Assembly (NCBI RefSeq): GCF_947179515.1
Contig: NC_067473.1
Span: forward strand, 84,722,013 to 84,786,012
Length of the DNA stretch: 64,000 nucleotides
DNA from: Apodemus sylvaticus
Lineage: Eukaryota; Chordata; Mammalia; Rodentia; Muridae
Direction: 5' to 3'
In this document: positions 22,110 to 31,828 of the stretch, one piece after another
Position numbering within the stretch: position 1 is the stretch's first letter
Layout of the letters: each line of letters begins with the position of its first letter
Notes under the pieces: model-generated
Databases searched by the model: none
What the model saw: the letters and a program-made list of their open reading frames with translations, nothing else
What the model was told of the DNA's origin: nothing
Position numbers and translations under genes: made by a program

Positions 22110-22797
22110 TGACAGGAAGTAATAATTACTGTTCCTTAATATCTCTTAATATTAATGGACTTAATTCTCCAATAAAAAGACATAGATGAACAGACTGGAT
22201 AAGGAAACAGGACCCTTCATTTATACAGGAAACACACCTCAGTTTCAAAGACAAAAACTACCTTAGACTAAAGGTAGTTACAGTACAATTTTACAGGGAA
22301 ATGGTCTTAGGAAATGAGCTGGAGTAGCCATTCTAATATCAGATAAAATTGACTTTCAACCTAACATTGTCAAAGGAGACATGGAAGGACACTTCTTGCT
22401 GGTCAAAGGAAAAATCCACCGAAAAAAACTCTCAACCAGACTATGCTCCAACACCTATCCTCCAAATTCAAGTGCACCATCATTCGTAAAAGAAACTTTA
22501 TTAAAGCTGAAAGCACATATTGCACCTAACACAATAATTGTTGGTGTTTTCAACACGCCACTCTCCTCAATGGACCCATCAGGCAAACAGAAACTAAACA
22601 GAGACACAGTAAAACTAATTGAAGCTTTGGAGCAATTGGATTTAACAAGTATTTATAGAACATTTCATCCTAAAGCAAAAGAATATACCTTTTTCTCAGC
22701 ACCTCATGGTACCTTCTCAAAAATTGACCTTATAATTGGTCACAAGACCAATAACAAATGTATAAGCCTGAATGTTCAGAAGTCTCAACTTTTATGA
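22110..22797 (+). pseudogene. L1 ORF2 endonuclease-domain remnant, catalytic residue lost
   Basis: ORF2 normally supplies the endonuclease and reverse transcriptase of L1. Here only the APE-like endonuclease part is present, starting at the ATG at 22110 after a 60-bp spacer from ORF1. NGLNS and QETHL, two conserved endonuclease motifs, can be read early, but stops follow (TGA after IKRHR; TAG near 22326). In the longest open part (22381-22797) the conserved GDFN motif reads GVFN, with the valine codon at 22546-22548, so the catalytic aspartate is lost. KIDLIIGHK is visible near the end. The similarity ends at about 22770. Reverse transcriptase and the zinc knuckle are absent here. Confidence 0.85.
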
Positions 22798-23321
22798 AAC
22801 ATCCAAAAAGGGCATGTTTCTCAGGCTATTACACAATATAAATTATGTCAAAACACAATGAACACAGTCAAAGAAAATTACACAAAATCTATATTATGAA
22901 TTCCATATGGAATTAAAATCAACATTATATAGCAAACTGATCTCCCAGGAACAATCATCAGGGAAATGATTCTTTTTTAAAAAAAATCCCTAATGTAGAG
23001 TTGGAAAAGATGTTCATCTAAAAAAATATGCAAATCTTAGTAAACAAACACAAACATATAAAAACATAAGTTATTCTGTTAAAATCTTCAGTCACTCACT
23101 TCAAAATTATCGATGTAGATGAAATACTAATGATCTCAAAGTAATGATTTTGTAAAGGCAAGTGAATTCCAAGAGAATACAAATAAGTAGCTGAAATACT
23201 TTAGACAATGTTGGTATGGAAGTACAAACTAATAAAGAGGTGAGCATTTTGAAAAATAGTCCAATATAAACATTGCAAATAAAAACTACAAGTCAAGTTC
23301 TTTTAAAGCTCCAGTTAAAAG
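22798..23321. other. Unrecognised sequence inside an L1-like unit
   Basis: It lies between the endonuclease remnant and L1 3' sequence of the same orientation. I do not recognise L1 reverse-transcriptase sequence in it. It may be filler at an internal deletion, an unrecognised repeat, or pre-existing DNA between two separate L1 insertions. Confidence 0.4.
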
Positions 23322-24140
23322 CCCTTAGGCAAATGAGTAGAACTGAAAAATATCATCCTGCATGAGGTAACCCAATCACAAAAGAACACACATGGGATGC
23401 ATTCCCTGATAAGTGGATATTACCCCAGAAGCTTGGTATACCCAAGACACAATTCATATATCAAATGATGCCCAAGAAGAAGGAAGAACAAAGTATGGAT
23501 ACTTTAGTCCTCCTTAGAAGGGGGAACAAAATACCCACCAAAGGAGATACAGAGACAGAGTGTGGAGCAGAGTCTGAGGGCAAAACCATTCAGAGCTTAC
23601 CCCACCTAGGGATCCATCTCATATACAGTTATAAAATCAAGACACTATTATCGATGCCCACAAGTGCTTGCTGACTGGAGCCAGATATAGCTGTCACCTG
23701 TGAGGCTCTGCTAGTGCATGAAAATACAGAGGAGTACACTCTCAGCCAGCCATTGAACTGAGCATAGGGTCCCCAATGGAGGAGCTGGAGAAAGGACTCA
23801 AGGAGCTGAAGGGGTTTGCAGCCCCATAGGAGGAACAACAATATGAATCATCCAGTATTCCCAGAGCTCCCAGGAACAAAACCATCAACCATATGTGTAC
23901 ACATGGAGTTACCCATGGCTCCAGATGCTTAGGAAGCAGAGGATGGTCTTGTTGGACATCAAAGGGAGGAGAAGCCCTTGGTCCTGGAAAGGCTTGATGT
24001 CTCAGTGTAGGGGAATACCAGGACAGGGAAGCAGGAGAGGGTTGATTGGGGAACAAGGGGAGGGGAGATGTCTTATGGGATTTTTGGAGGGGTGGGCATT
24101 TGAAATGTAAATAAAGAATATATCTAATAAAAATAAAAGC
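23322..24140 (+). mobile_element. L1 ORF2 end and 3' UTR
   Basis: Sense copy of the older L1 3' end. GAGGTAACCCAATCACAAAA marks the very end of ORF2. Then come the 3' UTR landmarks GGGTCCCCAATGGAGGAGCT and GAAGGGGTTTGCAGCCCCAT, and the end GAAATGTAAATAAAGAATAT. Same strand as the L1 at 20.0-22.8 kb, so it could be the 3' part of that element after a large internal deletion. Confidence 0.85.
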
Positions 24141-24149
24141 CCTACTATA

Positions 24150-24720
24150 AAGCAGATGAAGCAGAAGAAAGAATCTCATCAAGGCTTGAATACAAGGATG
24201 CTGGGTTACCAAATAGAGACTGCATGAAATTAAGAAAGAAAACGACAGTTGCACAAGAGCTCCAGGTCACCATTAAGAAACTTAATGTAATTAGGTAAGG
24301 GACTGAATCTACAGGCTAAAGGCACAAGAAACCTGTTCAGCGAAGATTCCAGAAATTTTTTCTCTAAATCTAGGAAAAGGTGTAGACATCCAAGCATGTG
24401 AAGCATGCAAATCCCAAATGATTAGGAAAGAATCTTTTTACAGCATTTTATAACTGTCAGCCTACATACAGAACAATAAAAAATTCTGAAGGCATAAATA
24501 TGGAAGCACCAAGTTTTATATAGTCAAAGCTTTCAGAATGATAACAAATTTTTCAACAGAAACCAGAAAGGACAGAATGGGACAGGATGACATATTCCAA
24601 GCCTTGAAATAAAACACTGCTACTATATTTTGAGTGTATTCAAAAAACAAACAAAAACAAAAACCCAAACAAAACCCAATATCCTTCAAAAATGGAAGGA
24701 TCAGGACATAGTAAGGAATA
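24150..24720 (+). mobile_element. Old, degenerate L1 ORF1-like sequence
   Basis: Patches resemble ORF1 of old L1s: AGAAAGAATCTCATCAAGGC and, near the right end, TCAACAGAAACCAGAAAGGA and TATCCTTCAAAAATGGAAGG, the last parallel to the nucleic-acid region before the ORF1 C-terminus. No open frame survives. An A-rich CAAAAAC patch at 24640-24680 interrupts it. Confidence 0.45.
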
Positions 24721-25735
24721 ATGGAACCAAAGCAAGAATGAAACCAAGCATAAATGCCAACCGCTACAGCCCTTTGTACTACATCAAGTACTCATAATGG
24801 AATTGTGTTATCTCTGATGACTAAAGTATCCTCACTACTCTAGTTCTGTTACCTAAAATACACACAGTCTTTCTCTTAGGCCAGATCCATTTTATACCTG
24901 CCAGTTTCTTTGGTGGATGTACCATAGACTGGGCATCCCCAGAATCCTTAAGTTTCCATTGCAACTTTAGTTTAAACAGTAGAGCTTCCTGTAACTGCCT
25001 TTTAGGGCCTCTACTCGGGAACTCTGCCATACATTGTTTGGCCTCTGATGCTCTCTCTCTACAGCTGTGAGGCATGACTTCATGTCTCTTCAATTTTTTT
25101 ATTTTTTATGCCTGAAAAAGAATCACTACCTTGTGAGTGACACTGGAAGTTCTTCTGTGGACTTGCCTCCTTAGACTACAGCTGGATCTGCTTCTGTGTG
25201 CTGATGCAGGAGAAACATGTTTTTTAGGCAGTTGAGCAGGAAACCCCTTCAGCTGTATGCATTTTCACAAGTCAAAGCAGTCAATGGGTGAGGCTTTGCT
25301 CTAAAGACATATTTCCTCATGCCACACTCCATAACATAATATTCCTCTTTAATGAATACACTCTTATTTTGTCCATATGCCTGGGTTGAAACTTTGAAAA
25401 TGTTTCATATGACCAACTGCACATTTTCAGTATGTTTCTGGCCAATATTTTTGCTCTTTGGTAGAACTGGGTGAGGAAGTAGTGGGCATGCTGTAGTCTG
25501 ATTTTTTGTTTTATTGTCTTGAAATTTTTTTCACTATTTCCTTTAAATATAACTTTACTCAAAATATCAGTATGTGAAGATAATAAAACCAAATTCTTGG
25601 CCAAAATATGACACACCACATTCCATCAAAATTCCTAACAGCATCCTCATGTCCTTTTGAAACTTCAGGAGCTGAGACATCACTGTTCACATTTCTTCTA
25701 GTGTTCTAAATATATTTACAGAATATTTAGTGACT
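24721..25735. other. Unassigned sequence, no gene recognised
   Basis: On the minus strand there are open frames of 90 codons (25093-24821) and 100 codons (25619-25317). Neither shows a domain, signal peptide or exon context that I recognise. The stretch may be a degenerate repeat, possibly MaLR internal or old L1 sequence, but I cannot support a family. Confidence 0.4.
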
Positions 25736-26131
25736 AGAATATAGGAAAAAAAATCTCAAAACCTCAGCAACAAGAAAACACTCCAATTGAAAACTGAGCT
25801 ATAGAACAAAACATAAAGTTCATAGAATAAGAAATACATATGGCTGAGAAATAGAATCTTAATGTGCTTAGTATTCTGAACTAAACACATTAGTTGCATT
25901 ATGGAAATGCAAGTTAAAGCTATTTTGAGATTTTTGTCTTATCCCAGTCAGAATGAAAAGATTCAGAGACCAATTCACAACGGACTCTGAAGAGGATGTG
26001 GGGAATGAGGAACCCTCATGCACTGTTGGAGGGAAGGGAAATGGGTGCATCACTATTATGCTGGGCAATGGACATACTATTAAATTTCATTCTATATTCA
26101 TATCTCTGTATCTGAAGATTAATGCAGATCT
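25736..26131 (+). mobile_element. Old L1 ORF2 C-terminal fragment
   Basis: Sense L1-like text with ATGGAAATGCAAGTTAAAGC and TTATCCCAGTCAGAATGAAA, parallel to the conserved 'gggaaatgcaaatcaaaaca...ccagtcagaatg' part of ORF2. GGGAAATGGGTGCATCACTA and related text continue. It is broken at 26131/26132 by the LTR that follows. Confidence 0.7.
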
Positions 26132-26650
26132 TGAAAGACTCCCGAATCCCAGAAGACCCTCACTCAAGTCTCAGGATAAGGTGAAGCCGCAAAAATTCAT
26201 GAGACACTGCTCTTGATGCAAACATACAAGGTTTATTTATCCCGTGCACTGTGGCCAAGCTCTTGTACCTCCACAGGACACGCTCTTGTCTACAGGAGAA
26301 GAGGAGTTCGGGAGCGGGCGGGGGGCGGGGGTGGCACGTTAAAGAAGAAAACTACAAAGAAATGGGGAGATTCAGGCAGTGATCTATGTCATAAGGAATG
26401 GGGAGATCAAGCGTCAATTCATGGCTCAGCGGAAGGTTACAGGTTGTCTTGGTCAAACATAGTTACTTTGAGCAAAGCACCAGATGTCTCCAGAATGTGG
26501 GAGCTAGTCCTTGGAGCGGGTAGTTCTTGGAGAAGGGAGGGAGCGCTATCTTAAGGTTAACGATTTTCCAGGCTGAGAGCAGATAAAACAAGTTGCTCTG
26601 TGTTTAGGCTAATTGCTAGGGGTCTAAAAATCTCGAGTTGGGGTCTTTCA
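26132..26650 (-). mobile_element. Solo ERV LTR, class I-like
   Basis: A 519-bp block with perfect short inverted termini: TGAAAGAC at 26132 and GTCTTTCA ending at 26650. These termini are shared by murine gammaretrovirus-related LTRs. On the minus strand AATAAA (complement at 26232-26237) follows a G/C-rich promoter-proximal segment. A G-rich run at 26306-26334 has several CpGs. L1-type sequence lies on both sides, so it is an insertion. The left flank ends CAGATCT, and CAGATCT recurs 5 bp beyond the right end, so the target-site duplication is not clean. No viral genes are present. Confidence 0.75.
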
Positions 26651-26800
26651 ATCTCAGATCTCAATAGAGAAATTTCTTTGTCCAGTGGATGGTGTATAAT
26701 GCAGAAACAACTGTTCAAAGACCAGAGAATTTCCATGGAGTACTTAGCCATACTAGGGCACATGTCTTGCCCCTATTCCCCAAGGCTAAGGGACTAGTAT
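26651..26800 (+). mobile_element. Lx-like L1 3' UTR fragment
   Basis: AGAAATTTCTTTGTCCAGTG and GATGGTGTATAATGCAGAAA resemble an old Lx-type 3' UTR segment. It lies on the far side of the solo LTR and may be the continuation of the L1 at 25.7-26.1 kb. Confidence 0.45.
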
Positions 26801-27197
26801 AGACAGACATGGGAGCAAAAAGATTCTAAGAACATGGGATTAGAGAAGACTGGAGTGAAAGTGTGTCTTTTATGCTCTACACAGCTGATGAACTCGTGAA
26901 CTCTACAGTATAGGTAGAGTTCATGAACTCTATGGGACTCATGAACACTTAGCAACTATGGCTATATGCCTTAAACCTATACAAGATAAAGCAAGTATGG
27001 ATTCTAGCATGGAGTTGGGAAAGACTTGCAAGCACCCACCCCTGACTGAGGAGCTATTGCCACTTAACAGCTTCTGTAGGGAGGGAGAGTCAGTTGTCTT
27101 TAAGATTCTCCAGAGGAAGGTTGATCACCTTAGTTGGAAGGAGAGCAATGAATACTGATACTCAGATTACTTCTTTTTATTCAATTTAGGACTTCAC
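26801..27197. other. Unassigned sequence
   Basis: No gene recognised. A local cluster of ATGAACTC/GTGAACTC-like words at about 26888-26946 forms imperfect short direct repeats. Confidence 0.4.
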
Positions 27198-27214
27198 GGG
27201 GGGGGGGGGGGGGG
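27198..27214. repeat. (G)17 homopolymer
   Basis: Seventeen consecutive G on the plus strand. Runs this long are uncommon, unstable and prone to sequencing error, and they can fold into G-quadruplex structures. Confidence 0.9.
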
Positions 27215-27216
27215 TT

Positions 27217-27312
27217 ACCCAATTTCAAAGAAAAAATCAACAAGATTTACAAACATTTAACCAAATTAAACAAAATGGAGAGGAATCAATAAAATTGAAG
27301 ATGAAAAGGTAG
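27217..27312 (+). mobile_element. Old L1 ORF2 fragment
   Basis: AAAATCAACAAGATTTACAA and AACCAAATTAAACAAAATGG match the style of the ORF2 linker between endonuclease and reverse transcriptase. Short and diverged. Confidence 0.5.
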
Positions 27313-27412
27313 GTATTTATTTTATGTATGTGTGTGCACTGTCACTTTCTTCAGACAAACCTGAGGAGGGTATCAGATAGTTATGAGCCACCATATGTTT
27401 GCTGGGAATTCA
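27313..27412 (-). repeat. B2/B3 SINE fragment, antisense
   Basis: TTTATGTATGTGTGTGCACT followed by GAGCCACCATATGTTTGCTG and GGGAATTC corresponds to the 3' half and middle of a reversed B2/B3. The tRNA-like head is missing. Confidence 0.65.
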
Positions 27413-27454
27413 CTCAATTCTAAAAAGTTTTATTTTATTTATTTATTTTTATTT

Positions 27455-27680
27455 CTTTCTTGACCAAATTTGTTCCCAGGAATGGGTTGTTCAGCTTTTA
27501 TAACTTTGTTTCTATTGTTGTGGTTGTCTAGCTTCTTTTTACCCCTGGTTGCCAGATAAGATGCAGGATGCTATTTCAATGTTCCTATATTTATTGAAGT
27601 TTACTTTATTTCTTAATATATTGTCAATTTTGGAGAAATCCCCATGTGTTGCTAAAAAAAAACCTATACTTTTAGTGTTT
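27455..27680 (-). mobile_element. Old L1 ORF2 fragment, antisense
   Basis: Plus-strand text TTTCTATTGTTGTGGTTGTC and TTGTCAATTTTGGAGAAATC is the complement of the ORF2 region near the endonuclease/linker boundary. It is opposite in orientation to the fragment just left, so the two come from different insertions or an inversion. Confidence 0.65.
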
Positions 27681-27691
27681 GTGTAAATGTT

Positions 27692-28545
27692 CTTTTTTTT
27701 ATTGAATATAATCTTCATTTACATTTCAAATGCTAAAACCTTTCCCCGTTTCCCCCCTCCCTGAAAACCCCCTACCCCTCCTCCCACCTCCTGCCTCCAA
27801 GTATATGCACCTCCTCCCCTACCCACTCCCACTTCCCTGTCCCCTCTGTTTCCCTTTGTTGGGTCATCCTTTGAGCCTTTACTGGATCAAGGAAACTCCT
27901 CCTACTGATACCTGACAAGGCATTCCTCTGCCACATTTTTGGCTGGAACCATGTGTACCCCTTGGTTGATGGTTTAGTCCCTGAGAGTCCTGGGGCATCT
28001 ATCTGGGTGGCCGTCCTCATCATTTTCCCATGGGGCTGTAAACCCTTTCAGGTCCTCCAGTTCACCCTCCAACTCCTCCACTGGGGACCCTATGCCCAGT
28101 ACAATCATTGGCTGCTAGCATCTGCCTCTGTATGTGTAAGGCTCTGCCAGTGCCACTCCAGAGACAACTATGACATGCTCCTTTTGGTATGCACTTCTTG
28201 TCATCCATAGTGTCTGGGTTTGTTGACTGTTTAGGATGAATCCCCAGGTAGGGCAGTCTCTGGGTGGCCTTTCTTTCAGTCTCTGCTCTACACTTTGTCT
28301 CCATTATTGCTCCTGTGAGTATTTTGTTCCTTTTCTCAGAGGAACCCAAGCACCCCCACTTCAGTCCTCCTTCTTGAGCTTCCTGTAGACTGTGAATTGT
28401 AACATGTTATTTTGAACTTTTGGGCTAACATCCACTTATCAGTGAGTTTATACCATGTGCATTCTTGTGTGATTGGGTTACCTCACTCAGGATCACACTT
28501 TCTAGTTCCATCCATTTGCCTAAGAACTTCATGAATTCATTGTAT
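27692..28545 (-). mobile_element. Older L1 3' UTR and ORF2 end, antisense
   Basis: Starts with poly-T and TTCATTTACATTTCAAATGC and continues through the complement of the older 3' UTR type. It ends in the last ORF2 codons with CCATTTGCCTAAGAACTTCA. It stops at ATGAATTCATTGTA, where the poly-A end of another antisense L1 begins. Confidence 0.85.
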
Positions 28546-31500
28546 TTTTATTCAATATATTTTTTATTTACATTTCAAATGATTTCCCCTTTTCTAGCCC
28601 TCCACTCCCCAAAAGTCACATAAGGCCCCTTCCCTCCCACTGTTCTCCCATCTACCCATTCTCACTTCCCTGTTCTGGTTTTGCCCTATACTGCTTCACT
28701 GAGTCTTTCTAGAACAAGGGACCACTCCTCCATTCTTCTTGTACCTCATTTGATATGTGGATTATGTTTTGGGTATTCCAGTTTTCTAGGTTAATATCCA
28801 CTTATTAGTGAGTGCATACCATGATTGATCTTTTGAGACTGGGTTACCTCACTTAGTGTGATGTTCTCCAGCTCCATCCATTTGCCTAAGAATTTCATGA
28901 ATTCATTGTTTCTAATGGCTGAATAGTACTCCATTGTGTATATATACCACATTTTTTTTTTGCATCCACTCTTCTGTTGAGGGATACCTGGGTTCTTTCC
29001 AGCTTCTGGCTATTATAAATAGGGCTGCTATGAACATAGAGGAGCACGGATCCTTATTATATGCTGGGGAATCCTCTGGGTATATGCCCAGGAGTGGTAT
29101 AGCAGGATCTTCTGGAAGTGAGGTGCCTAGTTTTCTAGGAACTACCAGACTGATTTCCAGAGTGGTTGTACCAATTGGTAACCTCACCAGCAGTGGAGGA
29201 GTGTTCCTCTTTCTCCACATCCTCGCCAATACCTGCTGTTTCCTGAATTTTTACATTTAGCCATTTGACTGGTATAAGGTGAAATCTCAGGGTTGTTTTG
29301 ATTTGCATTTCCCTAATGACTAATGAAGTTGAGCATTTTTTAAGATGTTTCTCCACCATCCGAAGTTCTTCAGGTAATAATTCTTTGTTTAACTCTGTAC
29401 CCCATTTTTTAATAGGGTTATTTGGTTTTCTGGAGTCTAACTTCTTGAGTTCGTTATATATATATTGGATATTAGCCCTCTATCTGATGTAGGGTTGGTG
29501 AAGATCTTTTCCCAATTTGTTGGTTGCCGATTTGTTCTTTTGATGGTGTCCTTTGCCTTACAGAAACTTTGTAATTTTATGAGGACCCATTTGTCAATTC
29601 TTGATCTTAGAGCATACGCTATTGGTGATCTGTTCAGAAACTTTTCCCCTGTACCGATGTCCTCGAGGGTCTTCCCCAGTTTTTTTCTATTAGCTTCAGA
29701 GTGTCTGGCTTTATGTGGAGGTCCTTGATCCATTTGGAGTTGAGCTTAGTACAAGGAGACAAGGATGGATCAATTCGCATTCTTCTGTCTGCTGACATCC
29801 AGTTGAACCAGCACCATTTGTTGAAAAGACTATCTTTTTTCCATTGGATGTTTTCAGCCCCTTTGTCAAGGATCAAGTGGCTATAGGTGTGTGGATTCAT
29901 TTCTGGATCTTCAATCCTGTTCCATTGATCTGCCGGCCTGTCACTGTACCAATACCATGCAGTTTTTTTTTTTTTTTAACACTATTGTGCTATAGTATTG
30001 CTTGAGGTCAGGGAAACTGATTCTCCCAGAATTTCTTTTCTTGTTGAGAATAGTTTTAGCTATCCTGAGTTTTTGGTTATTCCAGATGAATTCGAGAATT
30101 GCTCTTTCTAAGTCTGTGAAGAATTGAGTTGGGATTTTGATGGGTATTGCATTGAATTTGTATATTGCTTTTGGCAAAATGGCCATTTTAACTATATTAA
30201 TTCTGCCGATCCATGAGCATGGGAGGTTTTTCAAATTTTTGAGGTCTTCTTCCATTTCCTTCTTCAGAGTCTTGAAGTTCTTGTCATACAGATCTTTCAC
30301 ATGTTTGGTAAGAGTCACCCCAAGGTACTTTATACTGTTTGTGGCTATTGTGAAGGGTGTCATTTCTCTAATTTCTTTCTCAGCCTGTTTATCCTTTGAG
30401 TATAGGAAGGCTACTGATTTGCTTGAGTTGATTTTATAACCTGCCACTTTGCTGAAGTTGTTTATCAGCTGTAGGAGTTCTCTAGAGGAGTTTTTTGGGT
30501 CACTTAAGTAGACTATCATATCATCTGCAAATAATATAGTTTGACTTCTTCCTTTCCAATTTGTATCCCTCCTTATGTTGTTGAATTGCCCGAGCTAGTA
30601 CCTCAAGTACAATATTAAAAAGATAAGGAGAAAGGGGACAGCCTTGTCTGCTCCCTGATTTCAGTGGGATTGCTTCAAGTTTCTCTCCATTTAGTTTGAT
30701 GCTGGCTACCGGTTTGCTGTATATTGCTTTTACTATGTTTAGGTATGGGCCTTGAATTCCTGTTCTTTCCAAGACTTTAAGCATGAAACGATGCTGAATT
30801 TTCTAAAATGCTTTTTCAGCATCCAATGGAATGGCCATGTGGTGTTTTTTTTTTCTTTGAGTTTGTTTATGTAGTGGATTGCATTGATAAATTTCTGTAT
30901 ATTGAACCAACCCTGCATCCCTGGGATAAAGTCTACTTGATCATGGTGGATGATCGGTTTGTTTTGTTCTTGGATTTGGTTGGTAAGAATTTTATTGAGG
31001 ATTTTTGCATCGATGTTCATAAGGGAAATTGGTCTGAAGTTCTCTTTCTTTGTTGGATCTTTGTGTGGTTTTGGTATCAGCATAATTGTGACTTCGTAGA
31101 AGGAATTGGGTAGTGTTCCTTCTGTTTCTATTTCGTGGAATAGTTTGAAGGGTATTGGTGTTAAGTCTTCTCTGAAGATCTGATAGAATTGTGCACTGAA
31201 ACCATCTGGCCCTGTGTTTTTTTGGTTGGAAGACTTTCTATGACCCCTTCTATTTCTTTAGGGATTATGGGACTGTTTACATGATCTATTTGGTCCTGAT
31301 TTAATTCTGGTATTTGGTATCTGTCTAGAAAATTGTGTATTTCCTCGAGATTCTTCAGTTGTGTTGAGTATAGGCTTTTGTACTAGGATCTGATGATTTT
31401 TTGGATTTCCTGAGTTTCTGTTGTTATATCCCCCTTTTCATTTCTAATTTTGTTAATTTGGATACTTTCTCTGTGCCCTTTGGTCAGTCTGGCTAAGGGT

Positions 31501-31828
31501 TTATCTATTTTGTTGATTTTCTCAAAGAACCAGCTCCTGGATTCATTGATTCTTTGTATGGTTCTCTTTGTTTCCACTTGATTGATTTCAGCCCTGAGTT
31601 TGATGATTTCCTGTCTTCTACTCCTCCTGGGTGAATTGGCTTCATTTTGTTCCAGGGCTTTTAAGTGTGTCATTAAGCTGTTAGTGTATGCTCTCTTCAT
31701 TTTCTCTTTGGAGGCACTCAGGGCTATATGTTTTCCTCTTAGCACTGCTTTCATTGTGCCCCAAAGATTTGGGTATGTTGTGCCTTCATTTTCATTAAAT
31801 TCTAAAAAGTCTCTGATTCCTTTCTTTT
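28546..31828 (-). mobile_element. L1 (younger type), antisense, 5'-truncated in the ORF2 linker
   Basis: The 3' UTR lies at about 28551-28800, and the rest is ORF2 on the minus strand. Readable parts from the C-terminus backwards are the C-terminal domain (28.9-30.5 kb), the reverse transcriptase with RPISLMNI and SGSRQGCPLSPYLF (30.5-31.1 kb) and the linker with WFFEKINKIDKPLARLTKGH (31.4-31.75 kb). The FADD active site is present at the DNA level near 30520, but a one-base deletion just upstream breaks the frame into it. Several other stops exist. It ends where a sense L1 begins, near 31829. It forms the left arm and spacer of a large inverted repeat. Confidence 0.9.

Noticed and set aside
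20010..24140. Active full-length L1
   Set aside because: ORF1 has stops and frameshifts, the endonuclease has lost a catalytic Asp, and the reverse transcriptase is absent.
24821..25619. Minus-strand frames of 90 and 100 codons suggesting a processed pseudogene
   Set aside because: I recognise no parent gene, poly-A tail or target-site duplication, so I left the stretch unassigned.
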